Origin: Blastococcus aggregatus
GTDB lineage: Bacteria; Actinomycetota; Actinomycetes; Mycobacteriales; Geodermatophilaceae
Assembly: GCF_900221005.1 (NCBI RefSeq)
Contig: NZ_OBQI01000007.1
Location: 62,001 to 126,000 of the forward strand
Reading direction: 5' to 3'
DNA length: 64,000 bases
Shown: piece by piece, positions 55,534 through 63,449 of the stretch
Numbering within the stretch: the stretch's first letter is position 1
How the letters are laid out: every line of letters starts with the position of its first letter
Made by a program: the position numbers and the translations under genes
Notes under the pieces: model-generated
The model's database searches: none
What the model saw: the letters and a program-made list of their open reading frames with translations, nothing else
Told to the model about the DNA's origin: nothing

Positions 55534-56393
55534 CCGCCGGGATGCTGCTGCTCGTCCTCGCCGGGCTGCTGGTCTCCGGCGGTCTGGTCGTCGCGGTCGC
55601 AGCGGTCCGTGGGGTCGGCCCGTCCACTGGTTCGCTGTCCGTACGCCGTCCCCGCCGACGGCGCATCACGCCACTGCACCTCGGCGCCGTGGCAACCGGG
55701 GTGCTCGCGCTGCTGATCACCGGCTGGCCGGTCGCCGCGCTGGCCACCGCCGGCGGCGTCGTGTTCATCCCCAAGGTGCTCGGCGGCGGCAAGGCCGCCA
55801 AGCGGATGATCGCCACCTCTGAGGCGCTGGCGGACTGGACACGGCGGCTGGCGGACCTGATCAGCTCGGGCGCTGCCGGTTCGACCCGGGATGCGCTGCG
55901 CCGCTCGCTGAGCTCGGCGCCGGAGGCGATCGCGCCGGCGGTCACCAACTTGGTGACCCGGATGGGGCCTCAGGGCGTGGAGTCCGCGCTGCGGCAGTTC
56001 GCCCGTGAGGTCGACGACCCGGCCGCCGACAAGATCGCCATGGTGCTCATCCTGCGGGAGCGGAACGGCGGGCCAGGTCTGGCCGAGGTGCTCACCGCGC
56101 TGGCCGCAGACCTCGACGACCGCTCGCGGATGGTTCGCGAGGTGGAGGCCGAGCGCGCCAAGCCACGGGCGAACATGCGCACCATCGTGGTGGTCACCCT
56201 GGTCCTGGTCGTCGCGATGACGCTGTTCTCCCGTACCTTCCTGTCGGGCTACTCCACGCCTCTCGGGCAGGTGGCGTTGCTCTTGGACGTCGTGCTCTTC
56301 GGTACGGCGCTGCGGTGGATGCGCCGCCTGTCCGACCCGCCCCGGCCGCCGCGTGTGCTCGTCGACCCCGATCTGGTCACGGTGGACCGGTGA
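55530..56393 (+). CDS. tadB: TadB-like type II secretion F-domain membrane protein
   Basis: 287 aa. Two N-terminal hydrophobic segments, a cytoplasmic F domain (EALADWTRRLADLISSGAAG ... ALRQFAREVDDPAAD ... REVEAERAKPRANMRT), and two C-terminal helices (IVVVTLVLVVAMTLF; PLGQVALLLDVVLFGTAL). It forms the inner-membrane platform of the Tad machine with TadC. GTG 55530 is chosen because it overlaps the tadA stop (GTGA). Confidence 0.9.
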   Translation: MTAGMLLLVLAGLLVSGGLVVAVAAVRGVGPSTGSLSVRRPRRRRITPLHLGAVATGVLALLITGWPVAALATAGGVVFIPKVLGGGKAAKRMIATSEALADWTRRLADLISSGAAGSTRDALRRSLSSAPEAIAPAVTNLVTRMGPQGVESALRQFAREVDDPAADKIAMVLILRERNGGPGLAEVLTALAADLDDRSRMVREVEAERAKPRANMRTIVVVTLVLVVAMTLFSRTFLSGYSTPLGQVALLLDVVLFGTALRWMRRLSDPPRPPRVLVDPDLVTVDR

Positions 56394-57298
56394 CCGGGCT
56401 GCAGACGGCCACCCTGGCCGGCATGGTGGTGGCGCTCGGTCTCGTCCTCGCGGCCCGGGCGCTGCGTCCCGCGCCGCCGTCGCTGATCGCGGCGCTCGAG
56501 CAGCTCTCGGCCAGCCCGACCGCGGGAACCCTGCCCCCGCCGGGAACGACGTCGAACTCGGCGGGGCACCGGTGGACCTGGTTGCCGTCGGCGATGGTTC
56601 GCGTGGTCGAGGGACGCCTCGGCGTCCCCGATGCCGACCTGGCCATCCTCGGCCAGACCCGCAGTGAGCTTGCCGCGCGCAAGCTGACCCTTGCCCTCGC
56701 CGGGTTGCTCGCCCCCGCGGTGCTCGGCCTCGTCGCCGTGCTGGTCGACATGCCGGTGCCGTTCGTCGTGCCCGGCGCCGTCGGACTGGGGTTGGCTGCG
56801 GTCGGATGGCTGCTCCCGTCGGCCGAGGCCCGGGAGGCGGCGGGGAAGGCGCGGGCGGAGTTCCGCAGCAACTTGGAGTCCTTCCTCACCCTGGTGGCCG
56901 GCGAGCGCCGGGCGCGAGGCTCGGTGGAGCAGGCCCTCGAGGAGGCCGCGGAGATCTCGGGCAGCCTGCCGTTCGTCCGCATGCGGCGCGCGATCCGGCG
57001 CGCCGCGCTGTCCGGTCGTAAGCCCTGGAGCGACCTCCGCGACCTCGGTGACGAGCTCGCGGTTCCCGAACTGCGCAGCCTCGCCGACATCGCCGCGGTG
57101 GCCGCCGACGGGGCGTCGGTCTACAACACCTTGCTGGCCAGCGCCCGCACCCTCCGGCACGCCGAATTGTCCGATGCCCGCAGCCAGGCCAACGAGGTCA
57201 GCGAGCGGATGTCCCGCCCGCTGGCGCTGCTCGTCACCGGACTGACCTTGTTTGTCCTGGTCCCGTTCCTGCTCCGCATGTTCGCCGTCAGCACCTGA
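56390..57298 (+). CDS. tadC: TadC-like type II secretion F-domain membrane protein
   Basis: 302 aa. Hydrophobic segments at about 5-22, 100-135 and 280-298 flank the F domain (FRSNLESFLTLVAGERRARG, SVEQALEEAAEISGSLPF, ELRSLADIAAVAADGASVYN). It is the second platform protein. GTG overlaps the tadB stop by 4 nt; 22 bp separate it from the pilin gene. Confidence 0.9.
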   Translation: MTGLQTATLAGMVVALGLVLAARALRPAPPSLIAALEQLSASPTAGTLPPPGTTSNSAGHRWTWLPSAMVRVVEGRLGVPDADLAILGQTRSELAARKLTLALAGLLAPAVLGLVAVLVDMPVPFVVPGAVGLGLAAVGWLLPSAEAREAAGKARAEFRSNLESFLTLVAGERRARGSVEQALEEAAEISGSLPFVRMRRAIRRAALSGRKPWSDLRDLGDELAVPELRSLADIAAVAADGASVYNTLLASARTLRHAELSDARSQANEVSERMSRPLALLVTGLTLFVLVPFLLRMFAVST

Positions 57299-57320
57299 CC
57301 CCACACCAACGGGAGGCCCC

Positions 57321-57557
57321 ATGTTCCAGCTCGCAACGCATCGCCATCACCTTCGTGCAGTCCTGGCCCACCAGGCGGCACTGCACGCCGCGGTCCTGAC
57401 AGCACTCGCGTGGCTGCGCGCCGAGCACGTGCGCGACGACCGCGGCTCGGACTCCTCCGAGAAGGCATTCATGGTCATCCTGGCCATCGCGCTCGGCGGC
57501 GCGGTCACCGTCGCCGCGGTGGCGTTCGTGGCCAGCAAGACGGCGCTGTTCCAGTAG
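57321..57557 (+). CDS. Flp-type prepilin
   Basis: 78 aa. A 42-residue basic leader, then the processing site RG|SDSSEKAF with Glu at +5 of the mature form and a hydrophobic helix (MVILAIALGGAVTVAAVAFV). The mature pilin would be 36 aa, normal for Flp pilins but with an unusually long leader. GGGAGG lies just before ATG 57321, the strongest ribosome binding site in the operon, fitting high-level pilin synthesis. Confidence 0.85.
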   Translation: MFQLATHRHHLRAVLAHQAALHAAVLTALAWLRAEHVRDDRGSDSSEKAFMVILAIALGGAVTVAAVAFVASKTALFQ

Positions 57558-57577
57558 CGAGACGCACCAGCAACGCC

Positions 57578-58045
57578 ATGCCTGGATCCCGTGCCCGGAG
57601 ACGCACCGCGGTACCGCCGTGCGGTGTGGTCGTGCGTCCAGGCCTGCCGAGCCGCGGTGGCGGGAGCGATCGGGGTTCGTCGAGCGTCGAGTTCGCCATC
57701 CTGTTCCCGATCATCGTCACTCTGCTGCTCGCCGGCCCGCAGCTGGCGATGTGGTACTTCGCCCGCGAAGCCGCCGACGCCGCCGCGCACGCCGGGGCGC
57801 GGGCAGCCAGCGTCAGCGGCGCGGCCGGGGGAGCGGGACAGGAAGCGGCCGACCAGTACCTGGCCCGACTCGGCACCGGCACCATCACCCGCTACTCGGT
57901 GGAGGAACAGGACACCGCCACCACGGTCACCGTCCACATCACCGCCGAGGTGCCCAACGTGATCCCGCTGCCCGGCTTCGCCCCGACCGTCGACGTCACT
58001 GTGACGCGCGGCAAGGAGCGTTTCACCACGCCGGACTCGCCATGA
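57578..58045 (+). CDS. TadE-like pseudopilin 1
   Basis: 155 aa. Prepilin-like site RG|SSSVEFAILFPII at 32-45 with Glu38 at +5, one hydrophobic helix, and a small extracytoplasmic domain. TadE-family minor pilins are processed by the prepilin peptidase and help assemble the pilus. The start at ATG 57578 is the best available; a later start close to residue 28 cannot be excluded. It overlaps the next gene by 4 nt. Confidence 0.82.
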   Translation: MPGSRARRRTAVPPCGVVVRPGLPSRGGGSDRGSSSVEFAILFPIIVTLLLAGPQLAMWYFAREAADAAAHAGARAASVSGAAGGAGQEAADQYLARLGTGTITRYSVEEQDTATTVTVHITAEVPNVIPLPGFAPTVDVTVTRGKERFTTPDSP

Positions 58046-58506
58046 ACCGTCGCCTGCAGCCGGTCACCGCTCCGACCGGCCCGCCGCGGAGAGACGACCG
58101 CGGCTCCGAGTCCGTCGAGCTGGCCATCCTGCTACCGGTCGGCATCCTGATCCTCGCGATGCTGGTGATCGGAGCCCGGATCGCACTGGCCGGCGACCGG
58201 ATCAGCGGCGTCGCCGGCATCGCCGCCCGAGACGCTTCGCTCGCCCGTTCAGCCAGCGCCGCTCAGCAAGTCGCCACGGCCAGCGCCACCGATGCGCTGA
58301 CCGACCGGAACCTGCACTGCGCCGACGTCCAGGTGCGGGTCGACACCACCGGGTTCACCAGCGCCCCGGGCGTTCCGGCGTCGGTCACCGTGACCGTGGC
58401 ATGCACCGTCGGCCTGTCCGACATCGGGGTGGCCGGACTGCCCGGCTCGCGCACCCTGCGTGACACGGCCACCAGCCCGCTCGACCCCGCCCGGGACCTG
58501 TCGTGA
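58042..58506 (+). CDS. TadE-like pseudopilin 2
   Basis: 154 aa. Leader of 21 residues, processing site RG|SESVELAILLPV with Glu26 at +5, one transmembrane helix and a beta-rich exterior domain with Cys in LHCADVQVRV. ATG overlaps the preceding stop; GTG of the next gene overlaps its own stop. Confidence 0.83.
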   Translation: MNRRLQPVTAPTGPPRRDDRGSESVELAILLPVGILILAMLVIGARIALAGDRISGVAGIAARDASLARSASAAQQVATASATDALTDRNLHCADVQVRVDTTGFTSAPGVPASVTVTVACTVGLSDIGVAGLPGSRTLRDTATSPLDPARDLS

Positions 58507-58931
58507 CCTGCCCGGGGCGGACCTGCGCCCAAGCCCGCGACGACGAGCGCGGGTCGGTGGCGGTCCTCTTCTGCTTCATCGTGCTGACCGCCAGCCTCCT
58601 GGTGACCGGCCTCGTGGACGCCGGTACGGCGATCCAAGCGGCCAACCGCGCCGACACCTACTCCGCCGAGGCGGCCCGGGCGGCCAGCATCGCGGTCGGC
58701 CCGGTCCCCACCGGAGGCAGCGCGGACGCCACGTTGGCCGTGACCGCCGCCCGCGACTACCTCGAGCAGGCCGGCGCGGTCGGCACGGTGAACGTCCTCG
58801 GCCCCGGCGTGGTCGAGGTCAGCGTGACCGTCACCGCCTCGACACCCCTGCTCGGCATCCCGGTCAGCCAGACCCGCACCCACACCGCGCAACTGCTGGT
58901 CGGCGTCACTCAAGGGGAGGGGTTGTCGTGA
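58503..58931 (+). CDS. TadE/TadG-like pseudopilin 3 without Glu+5
   Basis: 142 aa. N-terminal DERG|SVAVLFCFIVL resembles a prepilin site (Gly17) but the +5 residue is Leu, not Glu, as in TadG-type and Rv3654c-like proteins. One hydrophobic helix (about 20-40), then an exterior domain. It is the last of three pseudopilins and overlaps the LysM/SARP gene by 4 nt. Confidence 0.78.
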   Translation: MTCPGRTCAQARDDERGSVAVLFCFIVLTASLLVTGLVDAGTAIQAANRADTYSAEAARAASIAVGPVPTGGSADATLAVTAARDYLEQAGAVGTVNVLGPGVVEVSVTVTASTPLLGIPVSQTRTHTAQLLVGVTQGEGLS

Positions 58932-61900
58932 CCGCTCGCGCGGTCCGCCTCCTGAAGGCCGCGGGTGCGCTAGTCGTGCTCATCGCGGTCGTCGTCGGCG
59001 TTCCGCTGCTCCTCGCGGCCCTGCAATTGGTGCCGCACAGCCTGCCGTCCCTCGGCGAGGTCGCGACTTCGCTGAAGGTTCGAGACGACGGACGACTCGC
59101 CCAGATCGTCCTCGCTACGGGGGTATGGGTGTGCTGGGCGCTGTTCACGCTGTCGACCGCGGCAGAGCTGATGGGGCTGGTCCGCGACCGGCCGGCTCCA
59201 CCGCTGCCGGGGCTGCGGATCTTCCAGCGGCCGGCGGCCGCGCTGGTGACCGCGGTCGCCGTCGGTTTGACCGTCGCCCCTGCATTCGCCAGTGCATCCC
59301 CGTCCGGGACCGCATCTGCCCGGCCGCCGTTGCCGGTCGTGACCGTGTCCACTGGCCTGTCCGCGTCGGCGCAGCAGGACATCGGCGTCCGGGTCACCCA
59401 GACGGCGTCCGCGCACTCGACTCCGGAGGACCCGACTGCGACGCCCCCGACCTACCAGGTCCAGCGCCGAGACACCCTGTGGGCGCTGGCCGAGCGCTAC
59501 CTGGGCGACCCGCTGCGCTATCCGGAGATCGTCGACCTCAACGCTGCTGCCGTCGGTCCGGACAACGAGATCAACCCCGGCACGCTGCTGGTCCTGCCGG
59601 CGGACGCTTCCGGCCTGCCGCCGGCCGGGGGCGTCCCGGAGCCCACCGGCGCGAGCGTTGCCGAGGAGGTCACCGTCGAACCGGGGGACACCCTGTGGGA
59701 TCTCACGGAGGAGGTCACCGGGAGCGGTGAGGACTGGCGTCAAGCCTGGGAGTTGAACCGCGGACGCATCCAGCCGGGCGGAGCGACCTTCACCGATCCA
59801 TCGTTAATCCGGCCGGGATGGACGCTGAGCATCCCAAGGTCGGTGGACAGCCCCGAGCCCGAGCCGAGCCCACCGATACCGCCCGCACCTGCGCCTCGAC
59901 CGACGGAACCGCCCCTGCCGCCGTCCGGAGAAGCCCCGACGGCGTCCGTGCCGGCGCCGGACAACCCGCCCTCGACTCCGTCGGGAGCGGCCGCGCCGGA
60001 CGCCGAGTCGTCACCAACCCAGCAGAGCGAGTCCCCGACAGAGGACGGCGCACCCGAGTTGCCGATGGTCGCCTTCGCGGGTGGTGGGCTACTCCTGGCC
60101 GGTACCTCACTCGCTGCTCTGCTGCGCTATCGGCGACGCCAGTTCCGCCACCGCCGTCCCGGCCGGGTCATCAGCAGCACCCCGCCCGAACTCCTCGACG
60201 CCGAGCGGACCCTGCTGATGGCGGGAAGCGCCGGCAGCGCTGACGTGAGCTGGCTGGATCAGGCCTTGCGCAGCTTGGTGCACGGCTTGTCGACGGTCGA
60301 GGGCGCCCGGCTGCCCGACGTCGTCGCGGCGTGCACGACCGACGACGTCCTGACGCTGGTACTCGCGAGCCCCTCGCCGCAGGCACCGGAGCCATGGACC
60401 GTGGACTTCAATGGGACCCGCTGGTCGATCCGACGCGGCGACCCGCTGACCTACGACGAGCACCGGCGAACACGGTTCTTCGCCCCGTTCCCGACGCTCG
60501 CGTCCGTGGGTCACACCGCCGCGGGGGAGCACTGGCTCGTCGACCTCGAACGCGTCGGGGCCATCTCCCTGTCCGGCGACTCCGAGCGCTGCCTGAACCT
60601 GGCGCGGTTCCTCGCCGCTGAGCTGGCGCACAACAGCTGGTCGGAGATGCTGCAGGTGACCATGGTCGGCTTCGGCGAGGAGTTGGCCAAGATCAATACC
60701 GACCGGTTGACCTATTCCGAAGACGTCGAGAAGGCGATCGCGGCACTCTCCGGGAGGCTGGAGTCGGTCACGGACGCCATACGGGTTGCCGCCACCGACG
60801 TGCTCGGGGGCCGGCTGCACGACGTCGCGGCTGACGCTTGGGCTCCGCACGTGCTGTTGATCGCCTCGGACGCGGCCCAGGACGGCGACAGTCTGGCCGA
60901 GCTGGTGACTGCGATTCGGCAGCAGCCGGCCCGCAGTGCGGTCGCGGTGGTGCTGGTTCACGACACCGATCTCACCGACGACGTCCGCTGGCGGCTGACC
61001 ATCGACGACGACGGGGTTCTCCGCATCCCGGCACTGGACCTCGAGCTGATCGCCCAACAGGTCCCGGCCCACGAGGCCGCGCAGCTGGGTCAGGTGCTCG
61101 CCCTGGCGTCTGTCACCGAGGACCGGCCCGTCCCGCCGAGCCACGGCAACCAGTCCTGGGACGCGCACGCCGACGCCTGCGGCGGCCTACGCGTCGAACG
61201 AGCAGGCACTTCCCGGCGGGAGCGACCGGACTCTGTCGCGGCTGACGAGCGGTCACCGGGCCCGACGAAGAAGCCGCTGTCGACGACAAGCTCCGTGCTG
61301 CCCTTGCCCACGCAGAGCTACCTGGATCAGGCGGCGACGACCGAGCAGGACCTGCAGGCGCTGGCCCCGGCCACCGATGAGGGCATCCGGGGCCAGGTGG
61401 AGAGCGCCGATCCCGGCCTGGACGAAGACCTGGCCGACTGGGCCGACCCTTCCTGTCCCCGCCCCAAGTTGACGCTGCTCGGTCCGGTCCTGGTGCGCGC
61501 TCAGGGCTCGCTACCGGAGCGCAATCCGCGGCGGCAGTTCTACACCGAGATCGTCGCCTACCTGGCGACCCGACCGGGCGGCGTGACCAGCGAGCGCTAC
61601 GCCACCGCCATCTGGCCCAACGAGCCCGACGTCGTCGGCAAGACGAAGGTGCGCCAGTCCATCTCCGTCGTGCGGGCCTGGCTCGGCACCGATCCGGATA
61701 CCGGCGCCGACTTTCTGCCCTCCGGGCTCACCGCCGCAGCGGCGGGCCGGTACCGGATCGACGGCATGCTCATCGACGCCGAACTGTTCCGCCGACTGCG
61801 AGTCCGAGGCCTGGCGCGCGGAGCCGACGGCATCGCCGACCTGTGCGCGGCGCTCGACCTGGTCACCGGTCGCCCCTTCGACCTGCCGACCCAACGGCAG

Positions 61901-62248
61901 GGGGCCGTGGGCGGATATCGATGGCTAGTCGACGAAGACGGCCGGCTGGACCTCGAGTACGCGGCGATGATCGCCGACGTCGCCCACACGGTCGCCACCC
62001 ATCACCTCGCCGCTGGGCGGCCAGAGTTCGCGGCGGCCGCTGCGGAGGTGGCCCTGAAGGCTGAAAGCTACGAGGACACGCCGCTGCTCGACCTGGTCGC
62101 TGCCTGCGACGCGCAGGGCAACAGGGCTGAAGCAGACGCGTACGTCGCCCGCATCCTGGCCAACCATGACGCCGAGGTCGAAGAGGATCTGCCACCGAGA
62201 ACAGCCGAAATTCTCTTCCGACGCCAGTGGACCGGTCGAGCGAGCTGA
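58928..62248 (+). CDS. membrane-spanning LysM - SARP-type winged helix/BTAD protein
   Basis: 1106 aa. Order: three hydrophobic segments (about 8-35, 58-82, 102-122), LysM 1 at 176-226 (VQRRDTLWALAERYLGDP), LysM 2 at 246-302 (VEPGDTLWDLTEEV) and a Pro/Ser-rich stalk (300-378). A further transmembrane helix (about 380-400, followed by RYRRRQFRHRRPGR) precedes a large region with LSGDSERCLNLARFLAAEL near 540. From 847 comes a SARP-type winged helix (LTLLGPVLVR, GVTSERYATAIWPNEPD) and BTAD (950-1095). LysM binds peptidoglycan outside; winged helix/BTAD is the DNA-binding and activation module of AfsR/SARP regulators. It is translationally coupled to the Tad genes. Confidence 0.88.
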   Translation: MTARAVRLLKAAGALVVLIAVVVGVPLLLAALQLVPHSLPSLGEVATSLKVRDDGRLAQIVLATGVWVCWALFTLSTAAELMGLVRDRPAPPLPGLRIFQRPAAALVTAVAVGLTVAPAFASASPSGTASARPPLPVVTVSTGLSASAQQDIGVRVTQTASAHSTPEDPTATPPTYQVQRRDTLWALAERYLGDPLRYPEIVDLNAAAVGPDNEINPGTLLVLPADASGLPPAGGVPEPTGASVAEEVTVEPGDTLWDLTEEVTGSGEDWRQAWELNRGRIQPGGATFTDPSLIRPGWTLSIPRSVDSPEPEPSPPIPPAPAPRPTEPPLPPSGEAPTASVPAPDNPPSTPSGAAAPDAESSPTQQSESPTEDGAPELPMVAFAGGGLLLAGTSLAALLRYRRRQFRHRRPGRVISSTPPELLDAERTLLMAGSAGSADVSWLDQALRSLVHGLSTVEGARLPDVVAACTTDDVLTLVLASPSPQAPEPWTVDFNGTRWSIRRGDPLTYDEHRRTRFFAPFPTLASVGHTAAGEHWLVDLERVGAISLSGDSERCLNLARFLAAELAHNSWSEMLQVTMVGFGEELAKINTDRLTYSEDVEKAIAALSGRLESVTDAIRVAATDVLGGRLHDVAADAWAPHVLLIASDAAQDGDSLAELVTAIRQQPARSAVAVVLVHDTDLTDDVRWRLTIDDDGVLRIPALDLELIAQQVPAHEAAQLGQVLALASVTEDRPVPPSHGNQSWDAHADACGGLRVERAGTSRRERPDSVAADERSPGPTKKPLSTTSSVLPLPTQSYLDQAATTEQDLQALAPATDEGIRGQVESADPGLDEDLADWADPSCPRPKLTLLGPVLVRAQGSLPERNPRRQFYTEIVAYLATRPGGVTSERYATAIWPNEPDVVGKTKVRQSISVVRAWLGTDPDTGADFLPSGLTAAAAGRYRIDGMLIDAELFRRLRVRGLARGADGIADLCAALDLVTGRPFDLPTQRQGAVGGYRWLVDEDGRLDLEYAAMIADVAHTVATHHLAAGRPEFAAAAAEVALKAESYEDTPLLDLVAACDAQGNRAEADAYVARILANHDAEVEEDLPPRTAEILFRRQWTGRAS

Positions 62249-62293
62249 CTCCGATGCGAAGAGGACAGCCAGGCGCCTTCGTCGATCTCGGAT

Positions 62294-62299
62294 TACCTT
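62294..62299 (+). promoter_or_regulatory. -10 element TACCTT for a leaderless small gene
   Basis: TACCTT ends 6 nt before ATG 62306, in a short non-coding gap after the Tad operon. Confidence 0.6.
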
Positions 62300-62305
62300 C
62301 CCACC

Positions 62306-62572
62306 ATGGCCGCTCCGCCCCTCGATGGCTTCTACGTCTGGTGGCACGAGGACACCCCTGATCGCATCCGCCTCGCCACGAACAACGCCGACATCGTGGG
62401 CGAGGACGGCGAGAACCCAGGCCTGCAGATCGTCTTCAGCAGCAACCCGAGGTCGGCTGACTACCACCCGGCCAACTTCAACCGTATGGCTCGCTGGCTG
62501 GAGCTCTCCGCGGAACCGCATCCGGATCCCGTGCCTGTCGCTGACCGGCAGCTGGATCGCCGACCGCGGTAG
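62306..62572 (+). CDS. small conserved hypothetical protein
   Basis: 88 aa, soluble, no known domain. The first 70 residues look like a folded protein (GFYVWWHEDTPDRIRLATNN, LQIVFSSNPRSADYHPANFN) rich in aromatic residues and ending RMARWLE. ATG with TACCTT 6 nt upstream supports a real, leaderless gene with its own promoter. No link to the Tad genes is evident. Confidence 0.65.
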   Translation: MAAPPLDGFYVWWHEDTPDRIRLATNNADIVGEDGENPGLQIVFSSNPRSADYHPANFNRMARWLELSAEPHPDPVPVADRQLDRRPR

Positions 62573-62723
62573 GCCCCTCACCAGGAAGCCGGTCGTCCGC
62601 GTGCCGTCGCGGAGCCGGCGATCGACCGGCTTCACCGGGTCGACGGCCGCACGGAACCGTCGAATTGCCAGGTCCAGTGCCCCGGTCCGACATCGCACGT
62701 AGCTTCGCCTGGCGGCTGCTTGA

Positions 62724-63404
62724 ATGACGCCCATGTCTTCCGATGGGGACGTCGCGAGACTCGCGGTGCAGTGCGAGCAGTTGCTCGGCCCGACCGACAG
62801 TTGGACGCCCCCGGAGGGATACCCGGACGGACTGGCGCTTTGCATCATCGATGCCGTCTGGTCCATGGGGGTGCGCTACGGCGGGGTCCGGCGCGTGGTC
62901 CGGCGCTATCGCGGGCTGCGCGCAGACGAAGGGGCCGACCCGGGGGTCGACGGCGCCCGCGACCTGATCATCGCCATCGAGCGAACCGGTGGCTCGGACG
63001 CCTTCTCCGCGGCGATGGACAACAAGCATCGGACGTCGACGCGAAGCGGGATCCTCAAGGCCGAGGCGGTGCTGCTGTGCGCTCGGGCGTTGGTCGCGGC
63101 TGGCATGGAGTCGGCGGCCGATTTCCGCGGTGCCGTCGAGCCCATGACCTCGGCCGCCGAGCGCGCTTGGCGCGCCGTGCCCGGTCAAGGTTCGGGCATC
63201 TCGTGGCGGTACGCGCGGCTGCTCGCCGGCGTGCAAGAGGTCAAACCCGACCGGATGATCACACGCTTTGTCGCGCGTGCAATCGGGCGCACCCCGACGC
63301 CGAACGAGGCGGCGGACTTGGTCACGGCCGTCGCCGCCGGGTTGAACGTCGATCTCCGCGGCTTGGATCACCGGATCTGGAGGTTCCAGAGCGGCCGCGG
63401 TTAG
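62724..63404 (+). CDS. conserved actinobacterial protein, possible HhH-type fold
   Basis: 226 aa. Contains GYPDGLALCIIDAVWSMGVR, AVPGQGSGISWRYARLLAG and VKPDRMITRFVARAIG, then DHRIWRFQSGRG at the end. From memory this is a widespread actinobacterial family, sometimes labelled heme peroxidase without support. The WRAVPGQGSGISWRY ... VKPDRM arrangement resembles the helix-hairpin-helix and catalytic-Asp region of HhH-GPD glycosylases. ATG 62733 is an alternative start. The function is not established. Confidence 0.7.
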   Translation: MTPMSSDGDVARLAVQCEQLLGPTDSWTPPEGYPDGLALCIIDAVWSMGVRYGGVRRVVRRYRGLRADEGADPGVDGARDLIIAIERTGGSDAFSAAMDNKHRTSTRSGILKAEAVLLCARALVAAGMESAADFRGAVEPMTSAAERAWRAVPGQGSGISWRYARLLAGVQEVKPDRMITRFVARAIGRTPTPNEAADLVTAVAAGLNVDLRGLDHRIWRFQSGRG

Positions 63405-63449
63405 CCCGGGGCTTTCATGCCGCAGTCGCTTGACGCGTAGTTGATCAAG

